The notes: generated by a model not told the origin, from the letters alone. Positions 31,252 to 39,966 are shown, numbered from the stretch's first letter. The stretch: 64,000 bases of DNA from Novipirellula aureliae (GCF_007860185.1 NZ_SJPY01000005.1:248001-312000), one strand, 5' to 3'. Program-made: numbers and translations.

Positions 31252-31284
31252 ACAGGTTCCAAACCCAAACAAGGAGTTACGATT

Positions 31285-31668
31285 ATGATCATGCCTAAAC
31301 AGTCTCGAGGCGTAAACCGCGTGGGCGCAAAGGCTGAGCCCTACCATCCTGCCGGCATCGAGCCATCGCGATGTGACACGAATGAAGACTGTCGCCGTCG
31401 TGGGCCCAACTACCCCTGTGGTAATTGGCGCAACCCCGGAAGAATGTGTGCGTCTTACTTTGATGATCCAGTTTGTCTTACACGCCGGTCTGCATGCCGT
31501 GGCGAGTTAGTCGCTTGTGCTGCTGGAGTGCTGGGTACGGTCGCATATGGTACAGCCTGTGCTGGCTGCCTCTATGCTGTCGGGTGGACTCCTGCACTGG
31601 CCAGTTGCGCAGTGCCCTGCCTCGCTACGGCGGCGTCAATGCAGCTCGTTATCCAGAACTGTTCATGA
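31285..31668 (+). CDS. Cys-rich small protein, possible protease substrate
   Basis: A 127-residue protein, AAGGAG before the ATG (a second ATG two codons later is equally possible). It has about 15 Cys: SRCDTNEDCRRRGPNYPCGNWRNPG (residues 28-52), then MCASYF, VCLTRRSACRGE and a hydrophobic Cys/Ala-rich C-terminal segment (LVACAAGVLGTVAYGTACAGCLY...ASCAVPCLATAAS). The latter looks like a bacteriocin or membrane-inserting peptide. It lies 34 bases after the PatA/PatG-like protease. It could be a precursor peptide cleaved by that protease (inference). No family is recognised. Confidence 0.55.
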   Translation: MIMPKQSRGVNRVGAKAEPYHPAGIEPSRCDTNEDCRRRGPNYPCGNWRNPGRMCASYFDDPVCLTRRSACRGELVACAAGVLGTVAYGTACAGCLYAVGWTPALASCAVPCLATAASMQLVIQNCS

Positions 31669-31737
31669 AGAGAATTAAGGGGTGGACCTTCGTAGGTCCG
31701 CAGGAATCAAACCCGCGGTCAAATATTTGGAGAGACG

Positions 31738-32214
31738 ATGAGACTTCCGATTTCCCGACGAGGGTGTTTCCGGTCTGGACTCCCTTCTATTGTTCCCACG
31801 CCGATTATGTCGGGGGTGTCAGCCTCCGGTGATGTCATCAACAGTTCGAGCCAGCAAATCTGGATCACGGCGGGGAATCGAAAGCACTGCCTTGCCCCAC
31901 GTGAGAGCAGTGACTCCGCTGGCATCGACGATGCCGACGGGTTGCTTCTCGATGGCCGAAGTGTCCTTTTCGATTCGCTTCGAACAGACCTTGGCGGCGG
32001 ACAGATCCACAGCCAGGGGGCTATTAAAGTATGTAGCCTCGGTACGCTCACTGTAACTGACGCCCCCACTATTAATCACGAACTCGTCGCGACAGTGTCA
32101 ACTGCTGGGTTCGTTTGTCCGGGAGAATCGGCTGGGTATAAGTCGACCGCGTGGTGCGAACAACACGGAGGTTGGGACTTCAACACCGCCCCGGTCGCGC
32201 GGCCGTGTCAGTGA
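31738..32214 (+). CDS. Hypothetical protein with MRLP leader
   Basis: A 158-residue protein, start fixed by GGAGAGACG directly before the ATG. It opens MRLPISRRGCFRSGL, which parallels MRLPRLRAGVLRDG of the phospholipase A2-like protein at 33317. The upstream bases (TTTGGAGAGACG) are also the same, so the two genes share a leader module. The rest is unrecognised, with a Cys pair near the end (FVCPGESAGYKSTAWCEQ). A possible secreted or proteolytically matured product of this locus (inference). Confidence 0.5.
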   Translation: MRLPISRRGCFRSGLPSIVPTPIMSGVSASGDVINSSSQQIWITAGNRKHCLAPRESSDSAGIDDADGLLLDGRSVLFDSLRTDLGGGQIHSQGAIKVCSLGTLTVTDAPTINHELVATVSTAGFVCPGESAGYKSTAWCEQHGGWDFNTAPVARPCQ

Positions 32215-32327
32215 CGGCGAAAGATAAAGTCGGGCGAGGTCATTGTAGAGCAATCTGCCGCCCTGTTTGAGTTGCGGCGAACTGTCGCCATTATGTCTGA
32301 TTCATCCAGTAATTATCGGAGTTACTC

Positions 32328-33281
32328 ATGGCTTCCAATCGAGGTTCACTTCCCTTTCCACCAAAGGTTGTAGGGTTCTCCTTGGCTCCTCCACCCAACC
32401 CGATTGACCAACTAAAGTCTCTCATCGAACGCCGTGACGAAGCGGCAAAGACACTAGCAAACATCGAAACCGAGATTGATCGACTTGTCAGTGAAGAATC
32501 AATCTGCGGTCCGAACGACCTTCAAGACGTTGAGAATTACGATGGCACGCTAGGTGTTTCTCAGGCATTTGTCGCCCTCCACGAGCCGAAAATCGGGCAG
32601 CTCCAGTGGCTCGACGACTTAGCCTCCCAGTTCACAGCACAGGGCGATAACAAAGGAAACGTTTCAGGGGAGCGATGGGGATCTGGCGGAATGATTTCCC
32701 GCGACCATTTCATTACAGCCGGGCATTGTTTCGACCGACTCGACAACGGCCCGGACGGGTGGGTTTGTCCGAAACGAGGCGGCCAGACGGTGTCGTCGGA
32801 CGAAATCGCGAAGTTAATGAGGGTAAACTTCAAGTACCAGATCGATGCTGCCACCGGAAGTGTTCGAGTGCCAGACAGTTTCCCTATATTAGGTTTAGAG
32901 GAATACCGGTTAGGCGGCTTGGACTTCGCAATCGTTAAGCTGGGTGCGAACGGCGATGGCGATTTCCCCGGCGACAAGTACGGCACTATAAGCCTTGCAG
33001 CTACGGATTTGACAGTCCCCGGTGAAATACTCTGCGTGATCCAGCACCCGAACGGAAGACCCAAAGAGGTTGAGGCTGGTCCTCTCCGCGATAATATTGG
33101 CGGCCGCATGACTTACAGTTCCATTGACACAGAGGGAGGTTCGTCCGGGTCACCTATTCTGTCTATCGCAGGAGAACTTGTGGGCGTGCATACCAATGGA
33201 GGCTGCACACGGAATCCACCAGGTGGCTTCAATCGCGGAGTTGCAGTTGGAGTAATTCGTCTCGCATCAACGATCATTTAA
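32328..33281 (+). CDS. Trypsin-like serine protease
   Basis: A 317-residue protein with GGAG before the ATG. A short coiled coil (IDQLKSLIERRDEAAKTLANIETEIDRLV, about 25-55, cited here only as a helix) precedes a chymotrypsin-fold protease: GGMISRDHFITAGHCFD (catalytic His), LGGLDFAIVKLG (Asp) and DTEGGSSGSPILS (Ser). No signal peptide is evident. It belongs to the S1B/V8-like bacterial group, cleaving peptide bonds. It sits between the Cys-rich proteins downstream of the PatA/PatG-like protease, so the locus carries two different serine proteases, perhaps acting in sequence on the small proteins (inference). Confidence 0.8.
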   Translation: MASNRGSLPFPPKVVGFSLAPPPNPIDQLKSLIERRDEAAKTLANIETEIDRLVSEESICGPNDLQDVENYDGTLGVSQAFVALHEPKIGQLQWLDDLASQFTAQGDNKGNVSGERWGSGGMISRDHFITAGHCFDRLDNGPDGWVCPKRGGQTVSSDEIAKLMRVNFKYQIDAATGSVRVPDSFPILGLEEYRLGGLDFAIVKLGANGDGDFPGDKYGTISLAATDLTVPGEILCVIQHPNGRPKEVEAGPLRDNIGGRMTYSSIDTEGGSSGSPILSIAGELVGVHTNGGCTRNPPGGFNRGVAVGVIRLASTII

Positions 33282-33316
33282 GGTTGTGTCAACATATCCC
33301 AAGATTTGGAGAGACG

Positions 33317-33784
33317 ATGAGACTACCACGATTGCGTGCGGGTGTCCTTCGGGACGGAGTCGTGCGACCCTACGCCTATCGCGAGCAGACCGGGCTCTTC
33401 CCAGCAGCCGGAATGCCTGTTCATGGCAACTATTGCGGTCCCGGGCACGGCGACCCGACTTACCGTACACCTCCACGCGACCCCGTTGACGCGGCATGCA
33501 TGCGACATGACCAATGCTACGATCGGAGCGGTTATTTCGATTGCAACTGCGACCGGCGACTCGTCGGCGAGTTGGCAGGTGCCGTCGGACGTCCTGGACT
33601 TGATGAAGCAGCCCGGACTGCTGGTTTGGGTGCGATGGCGTACTTTTCCACATCTACTTGTGTCTGCCGGAAGGACGTGTGCGTGAACGTCCCATATTGC
33701 AACTGGCGAGGTTGCGGCGTGCGGCGGGTGTGCCACCAAGTCGAAGTTCCCGGAGTCGGTGGTCATGCTCCGGGGTGTGGTTGA
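33317..33784 (+). CDS. Phospholipase A2-like Cys-rich protein
   Basis: About 155 residues from the ATG at 33317, which follows GGAGAGACG; the shared MRLP leader opens the protein. Residues 35-75 contain GNYCGPGHGD and DAACMRHDQCYDRSGYFDCNCD, the calcium-loop and HD catalytic-dyad pattern of secreted phospholipase A2 folds. The C-terminal part has further Cys (TCVCRKDVC, YCNWRGCGVRRVC). If active it would hydrolyse phospholipids outside the cell, making it a plausible toxin. It is the last gene of the PatA/PatG-like locus. Maturation by the locus proteases at the MRLP leader is a testable idea, not something shown. Confidence 0.65.
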   Translation: MRLPRLRAGVLRDGVVRPYAYREQTGLFPAAGMPVHGNYCGPGHGDPTYRTPPRDPVDAACMRHDQCYDRSGYFDCNCDRRLVGELAGAVGRPGLDEAARTAGLGAMAYFSTSTCVCRKDVCVNVPYCNWRGCGVRRVCHQVEVPGVGGHAPGCG

Positions 33785-34281
33785 GGGGAGTGATAGTCCA
33801 TAGAGCCCAGCGTAGTTTTTACGTCAACCGGTCTCGGCAAACGCTGAGCTAGCGGGTGATCGGCGCCCGGCGATTACACATGCCAGTGTCCCATAGCGAC
33901 GATTTATGTCGAACCAGTTTGGTAAGACTACGGCGAGGCAAAGGTTTGACACCACATTGTTGAAAACCTGACCAAGTACATGTCTGGCTACACTTATTTT
34001 AAGTCGCCGGAAGGATAGGGTTTCACTGTGCATATGTCCCGTGGAAACGCACTGCTGCAAATCATTACGTTCGAGAAGCTCATTGTCGGTGCTAAGAAAC
34101 GTAACGAAGTATTCTTTCGGAAGCTCGGGATCGATGGCGATATTGAATTGCCATCTTCTGATGATACCGAGAAAGATGGAGAGCAGGCAGCATGAGCGTT
34201 AGCTGGAAGCGTTGGATATTGAAAGATGGTCTCCGGGAGGGCAGAATCTGCCATCGACAACGTGGTGTGCGAAAATGCTAA
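33785..34281. other. Gene-free stretch
   Basis: About 500 bases after the phospholipase-like gene with no credible ORF on either strand; remnants of frames only. Confidence 0.35.
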
Positions 34282-34420
34282 ATCGGTCTCACTTTCTCGT
34301 TGAACCTGAGACAGCGCTACCCAACGGTCGTTTAATGAGATGCCAACTTTCATCGGATCGGCGATTCGTTGGTCGAGCGAAATCCGATTTTGGATTTAGT
34401 GTGTCTCAAAAATCGTTGTG
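34282..34420 (+). repeat. TGAGAC structured element, copy 3
   Basis: GGTCTCA, CCTGAGACAGCGC, CCAACGGTCGTTTAATGAGA and, after about 70 bases, GTGTGTCTCAA. Same order and spacing as copy 1 at 21345. Confidence 0.5.
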
Positions 34421-34762
34421 GCAACGAAGATTAGACAGTCGGATCAGACGAAAATCACGTGTTTGGCGGTTGTGTTCTCGTGGCACTTCACTTCCGACTC
34501 GGATGAAGCGTCCGCTGCGTGCGGTGATTCCGAAGCGGATTTGGGAGACGTACAAATCTGCTCGGACGATGCAACCGCCAGCTCCGCGTGCCGGCCGCAA
34601 CTCGCGGCGGTCGTTCACAACCAAGTTGACGTCATTCGTCTCGGTCAGACAAATCAAAATAGGTAAAATCGATCTTCCTCCGTACAATTCTAAGGTGGAT
34701 GACCCGACAGCAAATCGGTAATCGACCTCTAAACCACCGCCCTATGCGAACGAATTAAGGCT

Positions 34763-35335
34763 ATGAACGAATCCGAAAACACTAACGACGAAACGACCGT
34801 GAAGGAAGTTGTCGACATATACATGGCACTTCGCGACGAATATTTCGTCACCAAAGCTGCTGCCGAAACGATGGATCGATGTTCCGTAACGCCTAGTCTA
34901 CTCGTGGATGCGTTCAACGCTAAAATACTAGATCTTTCACGTCCGAGCGAGGAAGCAGATGCGATTCACGGATACAGAAACGAACTTCTTTCTCACTTTA
35001 CGTCCAGCAATCAGGCCGAAGCCCCCATGGTAATACGGCTCAAGCGGATTGCTCAGAAAGGAGGCGAGCGAGGGCCACATTACGATCAAAGTGTTTTGTC
35101 TGTCGTTGAATCAATTGAGGAGAAGGGGAACTACGAGCCCGTACCTGCGATGCGGTTGCTTCACGGTTACGCGTTAAACGTAGAATCCGGCGTTTTCACT
35201 GCCGAAGAACTTGACGAAGCAAAAAAGCTTGCGGTTGACCTTGGCTTGTCGATCGAGCAAGGCGAAGAATTTGCGGGCGGCGTACGGTATGCTGAAGAGT
35301 TCCTAAAAGCCCACGTTCGCACGCAAGAAAGCTGA
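34763..35335 (+). CDS. Hypothetical protein
   Basis: A 190-residue acidic protein (MNESENTNDETTVKEVVDIYMALRDEYF...). It is largely helical by composition, with no signal peptide, Cys clusters or recognised motif. A segment AAETMDRCSVTPSLLVDAFNAKI (about 30-52) has helix-turn-helix-like spacing but is not convincing. It stands alone between a TGAGAC element and the IS4 insertion. AAGG precedes the ATG. Confidence 0.5.
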   Translation: MNESENTNDETTVKEVVDIYMALRDEYFVTKAAAETMDRCSVTPSLLVDAFNAKILDLSRPSEEADAIHGYRNELLSHFTSSNQAEAPMVIRLKRIAQKGGERGPHYDQSVLSVVESIEEKGNYEPVPAMRLLHGYALNVESGVFTAEELDEAKKLAVDLGLSIEQGEEFAGGVRYAEEFLKAHVRTQES

Positions 35336-35530
35336 GGTTAGCTGGCGCGAGACAAGCCCAAAAGCAAACAGTTTTGCGGATAATCAGAGTCCGAAACGCA
35401 AGACCGATGTGAGTTATGTGTGCGGGTAATTAAACTAAGTTGGACAAGCCGACGGCTCTGGGACGGAAAGCAAATTCGCATCGGTCCGGGCCACCTACGC
35501 GACTTTCGGGGTGCCATTTTCGCGCACCGG

Positions 35531-37095
35531 TGGCCGACTTGAATGGCACGTAGTTATTTCGTAAGTCCTTCCAGTATTTGACGTTTCGCTTCGTGTCGAT
35601 GCACGTGCAGGAAGTCATGATGCTTTCGAGTAGGCTGTTTAATTTTCCTTGGTTCAAAGCGGTCTGGTCTATCTCCAACTCGATGGATTGAAATTACTGC
35701 GATCATTTGGTCGTACAATTGCTGCCGGAAGTCCGAAGGACAGTGTCTCAAGTTCGCAAGGACTGGTTGAAAAGCCTTCAGCGTTTGCAGGGTCATTTTG
35801 AAACTAATCGTACGCGGTTCTATGTCGATTTCGTGAGCGGCCCTGGCCATGATTGTGCGAATCAGGTTGTAGGCAAGAACATGAGTCCAGATTTCCTTGC
35901 GAACAAGATCTGGAGTCTTGCAACGCAGCATGTCCATTTGCAAAGTCGTTTTCAATGATCGGATGTCCAACTCGACATTCCATCGCTTGCGGTAGAGCAA
36001 GGCGAGTTCTTCTTTCGGATACTCAATCGGATCAAAGAGGGTTGTGACGACGACAAGCACTTTGCTGCGGAAACCTGGTCGAGCGATCTGAATGCGACAG
36101 ACTCGCACCTTTAGGTTGTCCGGCAAGTTCTTCCGATAGGCGTTGGATGCCTTTGTACGTCCGCGTCGCTTTGGCCAGTTCACGATTTGATCGTCTTTGC
36201 CAAGGCGTTGCCCACGACGGAAATCAAGCTTGCGAGTGGTAGCATGTCTGACGATAAAATCCACGCCACGGGTTTGAAGTGCGGTCAGTTCACCCCAGGA
36301 ACACATAAGTCGATCTGCTACCATAATGTCACCCGAACGAAAGACATCCATTAATCGACGGAGTAAACCGAGTTCGCTTTGGCCTTTACCCGAGTATGCG
36401 CAAATTGCCATGTCGACGACAGCTCCGCACGAAAGTGAAAAGATAGTGCACACTCTCGCCATTGGACGCCCTAGACCCGGCCTTTGAGACGACGGCTGGG
36501 GATATTCTGATTGATTATCTGCCGTGTCCGGCATTTTTACCGTCGTGCCGTCGTACAGATAGACGCGGCGACCATGCCACAGCCACTCAGCTTTAGCAAT
36601 CTCATCAAGGGCGCGCCCTGTTCTGCGTGCAACATCTGAAAAGAACTTCTCAGGCAGTCGTTTTCGTGCCTGACAATAGGCGGAAGTCTCTGCCGAACAA
36701 GGGCTTTGATTGCGTGAGATCCTGTGAGCAATTAACCGGGCGACAGCCGATGCACACGACTGATCGGTGCTCAGGATTTGCCCAAGAAATACCCAAAGAG
36801 TTACGAGCGGCGAGTAGACCCTTTCTTTCCAACAGACGCCATTTTGAGACAGTGCATCGGAAATAGACCGTTCTGAAAGAACGTCGGTGAATGGTAGACC
36901 GTCGCCCTGTAAGAACTGACGACGCAAGAATCTGATCTGTTCACGGAATGCACTATGGTTCAAACTGCCCATCACAGAGGCCTCCTTGCCGAAGATGAAG
37001 TTGTGGTAAACCCATCTAAGCAAGTGAGGCCTTTCTTGTATATGTCGTTTTAGTGAAACGAGTTAGCGATAACTACGTGCCATTCGTGGCCGACG
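35531..37095 (-). mobile_element. IS4-family insertion sequence, intact
   Basis: The ends share GAATGGCACGTAGTTAT in inverted orientation (35541-35557 and 37069-37085), with weaker matches (GGCC) outside. It encloses one transposase. The right end lies inside a small membrane-protein gene of the ubiquitin-like operon. A fragment of a related element is at 23950. Confidence 0.8.
35554..37023 (-). CDS. IS4-family DDE transposase
   Basis: A 489-residue transposase. DDE motifs: D in VYLYDGTTVKMPD (about 155), D in DIMVADRLMCSW (about 240), and the IS4 signature with E in LLYRKRWNVELDIRSLKTTL (Y-(2)-R-(3)-E-(6)-K). The C-terminal segment VRKEIWTHVLAYNLIRTIMARAAHE is conserved in planctomycete and proteobacterial IS4 members. 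A downstream ATG (MGSLNHSAF) 18 codons later may be the real start. It cuts and pastes the surrounding element. All motifs are intact, so it is probably active. Confidence 0.9.
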   Translation of the reverse strand: MLRWVYHNFIFGKEASVMGSLNHSAFREQIRFLRRQFLQGDGLPFTDVLSERSISDALSQNGVCWKERVYSPLVTLWVFLGQILSTDQSCASAVARLIAHRISRNQSPCSAETSAYCQARKRLPEKFFSDVARRTGRALDEIAKAEWLWHGRRVYLYDGTTVKMPDTADNQSEYPQPSSQRPGLGRPMARVCTIFSLSCGAVVDMAICAYSGKGQSELGLLRRLMDVFRSGDIMVADRLMCSWGELTALQTRGVDFIVRHATTRKLDFRRGQRLGKDDQIVNWPKRRGRTKASNAYRKNLPDNLKVRVCRIQIARPGFRSKVLVVVTTLFDPIEYPKEELALLYRKRWNVELDIRSLKTTLQMDMLRCKTPDLVRKEIWTHVLAYNLIRTIMARAAHEIDIEPRTISFKMTLQTLKAFQPVLANLRHCPSDFRQQLYDQMIAVISIHRVGDRPDRFEPRKIKQPTRKHHDFLHVHRHEAKRQILEGLTK

Positions 37096-37350
37096 CCGGA
37101 TGCTCCGGTCTTTTCGACCGTGCGAATGTTTAGCGTTCAGATCTGTCCATGGAAAGGCAGACTTTGGATTTTTCCAATTGATTTTTCCTTTACGTGGCCA
37201 CTGATAGTTAAAAAAGGAACGCTGTGACCGCCCCGAAGGGCGGCCACGACGTTCCGGTGGTTTGCGGCGGTGGTGGCGACTGAGTTTGCTGGACTTGTAA
37301 TACCACCATGCGACGACGCCGATGAGGATCCATCCTGCTAGACCTTCCAT
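37063..37350 (-). CDS. Small membrane protein, 3' end replaced by IS
   Basis: A short protein starting MEGLAGWILIGVVAWWYYKSSK, i.e. one N-terminal membrane span followed by a basic tail (SRHHRRKPPERRG). The last dozen codons run into the IS4 terminal repeat, so the original C-terminus is lost. It is the final gene of the ubiquitin-like operon in the visible order, 66 bases after the E1-like gene. A role in anchoring the system at the membrane is possible but only inferred. Confidence 0.5.
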   Translation of the reverse strand: MEGLAGWILIGVVAWWYYKSSKLSRHHRRKPPERRGRPSGRSQRSFFNYQWPRKGKINWKNPKSAFPWTDLNAKHSHGRKDRSIRRRPRMARSYR

Positions 37351-37415
37351 CTGACCTCAATCGAGAATGTGCGGGGCTGGGTGCCTTGTTGAAAGCTAAT
37401 GACCCATTCGTTTCG

Positions 37416-38081
37416 TTAGGATGCGTCGCGGACGGTCCATTCGCCGGATAGCAAATTGATGCTGGTGTCGGCGTCCGTTGGGATGTCGCGGAGCCAACGT
37501 GTGAACTGATGGACCATGATCCCCGCGGCGATGCTTGCGGCATAGATCGTGCTTCGCGATGTGCAGGTCCCTCGCTGGGCTTCGGACGCAGCAAAGAGTG
37601 TGGAAGCGTAGTGGGCTTCGGCATCGCTATCCGTAACGGAAAGCACTCGCAGCACTTCGCCGAGCATCCGGCCATCGGCCCAAAAACCAACTCGCGATCG
37701 AATCGAACGCCAAATCGCCGTGCGCGCCATAATCGAGTCGACGCAGCAGAATACCACGTTGCCAATCTCTTGACGTGGGCGAAAGCGATCTTCCACCCGA
37801 ATGACTTCGATGGTGGGGTCGATTTCACTAATGGCTTGTGAGGTTGCGAACGGTTTCGACCAGCCGATTTCATGTTTTCGGTAACCTTGCGTTGTCGTGT
37901 TGGACAAGTCAACGCTGTCGAAGTCGATCAATTGGATTCGCGGCGTTCCGATTGACGCGAGTTGCAACGCAACTTGACGACCAATAGCGCCGACGCCGAT
38001 CACCGTTGCGGTGACATCCGCCAACCGGTCCATGGGGACCAGTTGGCTTTGACGTTCAAAACGATTCTGAGCCACGTTCAA
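37416..38081 (-). CDS. ThiF/E1-like ubiquitin-activating enzyme
   Basis: About 221 residues if translation begins at the TTG at 38081, which overlaps the upstream TGA (TTGA) and follows GGAGG; a GTG at 38141 would give 241. It has the nucleotide-binding Rossmann motif [33 protein letters not shown] (Asp for ATP/Mg), [14 protein letters not shown] and [12 protein letters not shown], and a catalytic-Cys candidate in [18 protein letters not shown]1/ThiF enzymes adenylate the C-terminus of a ubiquitin-like protein and usually form a thioester. It lies next to JAMM, E2-RING and UBL genes, which makes a conjugation rather than a cofactor role likely. No Cys-rich sulfur-transfer partner is present. 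Confidence 0.9.
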   Translation of the reverse strand: MNVAQNRFERQSQLVPMDRLADVTATVIGVGAIGRQVALQLASIGTPRIQLIDFDSVDLSNTTTQGYRKHEIGWSKPFATSQAISEIDPTIEVIRVEDRFRPRQEIGNVVFCCVDSIMARTAIWRSIRSRVGFWADGRMLGEVLRVLSVTDSDAEAHYASTLFAASEAQRGTCTSRSTIYAASIAAGIMVHQFTRWLRDIPTDADTSINLLSGEWTVRDAS

Positions 38082-38749
38082 CTGACCGCCTCCAAGAGAC
38101 TGTCGCTCCAGCGATCGGCTGCTGAAGGAGTTTGCTCCCACCAGTCCAAGTCGTAAGACTCGGCAAACGGACGACGCGACGTAAACGGATCGTCGACGGT
38201 CACGTTGTCACAGTATTCGATAAACCACGCTTCGTGATCGGCTGCGGGGAACTCGAAGTCGAACTCGACACGAGACCGCAGGCGTCGTTCGGTGCCGGGG
38301 CCGACGTTGAAACGTGCTCGCGTGTAGGTGTTGCCTTCTACAGCGATGATGTGCATCACCGCCCAATTTACGCCTCCGAAACAACGCTCGAACGTTTCTT
38401 CATCCGTGCCGCTTGGAGACGGCGAGGCACCGGGGTGTGTGTGAATCCAGATTCTGGCGAATTGCTCTGGTTGTCGTCCCATGTCGACCTGTTGGTCGAA
38501 GAAGTCCGCGACGCTGTCGTCGTCGAATTCGACCGAGACGACCGAACAGACTTGTTCAACAAGTTGGATGTCTTCGACGAGTAGCAGATCGTCAGCGTTG
38601 GAGATGCCGAACCCGCCGACTTCGCTGGGGCCGACGTCACGCAGGTACAGTAGCTTTGCCATCGCATATGGCGTGAACCGCAGCGACCGTTTGTACGGTG
38701 TTGCGGCTTTCTTCTTCGCTCGCTTCGTTTTGTTTGCTGATGCAATCAT
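38078..38749 (-). CDS. JAMM/JAB metalloprotease (deubiquitinase-like)
   Basis: About 223 residues from the ATG at 38749 (AAGGA upstream). The JAMM motif is complete: Glu in PSEVGGFG, then [21 protein letters not shown] (HxHP with S-x-x-D), so zinc-dependent isopeptidase or peptidase activity is expected. The C-terminal 60 residues are acidic and W-rich. In related bacterial systems this enzyme trims the UBL precursor and removes it from targets. The UBL of this operon ends GAI rather than GG, which could require such trimming. Coupled to the E1-like gene by a 4-base overlap. Confidence 0.9.
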   Translation of the reverse strand: MIASANKTKRAKKKAATPYKRSLRFTPYAMAKLLYLRDVGPSEVGGFGISNADDLLLVEDIQLVEQVCSVVSVEFDDDSVADFFDQQVDMGRQPEQFARIWIHTHPGASPSPSGTDEETFERCFGGVNWAVMHIIAVEGNTYTRARFNVGPGTERRLRSRVEFDFEFPAADHEAWFIEYCDNVTVDDPFTSRRPFAESYDLDWWEQTPSAADRWSDSLLEAVS

Positions 38750-39662
38750 CACAGGTTCCTTCAAAGAGACAGGTGTTACAGAAAGAATCGCCGCAGTCGT
38801 TACACGACTTCAGGCACATTTGACAGACATCATCGACACAGCAACCACAGGACGAGATGCATTCACTGCAAAACCGGTCGCCGCACGAATCGCACGATGT
38901 GCTGCAATCCAGGCAAAGTTCGGTTTCACATTTACAGCAGCCAACGACTTTGTCTTGGTCGACGTTGTCGCCGCATGCTTTGCAACTGACTCCGTTCCAA
39001 TCTTCGATTTGCACGTAGGCCGAATCGGGGTTGTAATTCCGAAGCACGTGATCGACGATGCAGAAGAAGTCATAGATGCGGCCCTCATCGAGGGCACGCC
39101 GGATCGCGTCGGAACCTTCCCCTTCACAAAGCGATTCGCCTTGCACGTGAGGATGGGTAACGCTGTGGTTGGATGATGGGTAGTTCGGTTCCACTGCGAG
39201 CACGTCGTAGGGCGACGTCTCTTTGATAAATTTCCAGTTCAAGAAAATCTCGAAACTTCCCAGTTCAACGTACTCCAGTGAGATACTTGATGTCCGAACC
39301 GTAATTCGCTGGTTTGCACGATCGATCGTCACGTGTTCAAACTCGCCGCGGAGCCCTTCGATGTCCCGATAGACGGACGTTTCCGTCGGTTCGAGATGCG
39401 GCTTGGTCTGGCGAGTCAAATTGTCGATGGCGTGAGTCGACCGCATTCGCAGAATGTCGAGTGCCCCACCCAGCCTGTCGGCGGAATCGTTCGCTGCGGC
39501 CTTCCAGTTCCTTGCATTGGCTAGTTCAAGCCGTCTTCGCCAGCGACGACACTGATTGAACGATTCGTCCAGTGCAGTCATCGCCTTGGGGGTTGGAACG
39601 CCTTGAAGTGCTTGCAGGATATCGACTGCCGCCCGGTAATCGTTCTTGAGTTCCTTCTTCAT
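38637..39662 (-). CDS. E2-like conjugating enzyme fused to RING-like Cys-rich domain
   Basis: About 341 residues from the ATG at 39662 (GGAG upstream; a GTG at 39704 is the alternative). Residues 1-100 are helical. Residues 110-225 look like a UBC/E2 fold: ISLEYVELGSFEIFLNW, YDVLAVEPNYPSSNHSVTHPHV, then QGESLCEGEG, where the Cys after the HPHV flap occupies the E2 active-site position, then a helix and VDHVLRNYNPDSAYV. From about residue 230 a region with over 20 Cys (CKACGD, CCKCETELC, CDSCGDRFC, CGCCVDDVCQMC, CNDCGDSFC) forms treble-clef/RING- or B-box-like repeats. E2 and E3-like functions would thus be in one chain. It overlaps the JAMM gene by 113 bases on this reading. Confidence 0.8.
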   Translation of the reverse strand: MKKELKNDYRAAVDILQALQGVPTPKAMTALDESFNQCRRWRRRLELANARNWKAAANDSADRLGGALDILRMRSTHAIDNLTRQTKPHLEPTETSVYRDIEGLRGEFEHVTIDRANQRITVRTSSISLEYVELGSFEIFLNWKFIKETSPYDVLAVEPNYPSSNHSVTHPHVQGESLCEGEGSDAIRRALDEGRIYDFFCIVDHVLRNYNPDSAYVQIEDWNGVSCKACGDNVDQDKVVGCCKCETELCLDCSTSCDSCGDRFCSECISSCGCCVDDVCQMCLKSCNDCGDSFCNTCLFEGTCDDCISKQNEASEEESRNTVQTVAAVHAICDGKATVPA

Positions 39663-39744
39663 TGCATTGGCTCCAAAAGAAGCCCAATCGAGATGGCCAG
39701 CCACTTACAAACCGACCAGCCCGACTGGGCAATGAATGCGGATA

Positions 39745-39966
39745 TCAAATAGCGCCTTCAATTTTGAGCGGTGTGAACGAAACGCGGTCTCCGTCGCGGA
39801 GCGGTTGATCTGCCGCAGCGGGTTGGCGGTTGACGCGGATCAAATAGCTGTCGGCATGGAATGTGCCGACGTGCCGCTCGAACATTTGTTGGACGGTAGT
39901 GTTGTCGGGAGCTTCGACGTGGTGAGCGTAGCCTCCGGCGTCATTTGAGATGAGCAGTACCTTCAT
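39745..39966 (-). CDS. Ubiquitin-like beta-grasp protein
   Basis: A 73-residue protein: [32 protein letters not shown], then [33 protein letters not shown]. The strand-helix-strand order and the RVNRQPA...[11 protein letters not shown] end match MoaD/ThiS/ubiquitin-type beta-grasp folds. The C-terminus is GAI, not GG, so processing or a non-standard acyl end is implied. It lies directly upstream of the E2-RING gene. It is the probable modifier conjugated by the E1 and E2 of this operon (inference). Confidence 0.8.
   Translation of the reverse strand: MKVLLISNDAGGYAHHVEAPDNTTVQQMFERHVGTFHADSYLIRVNRQPAAADQPLRDGDRVSFTPLKIEGAI

Noticed and set aside
29272-33784. Complete cyanobactin gene cluster
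   Set aside because: No YcaO/PatD heterocyclase and no PatE-type precursor with recognition sequences; only the protease family is shared.
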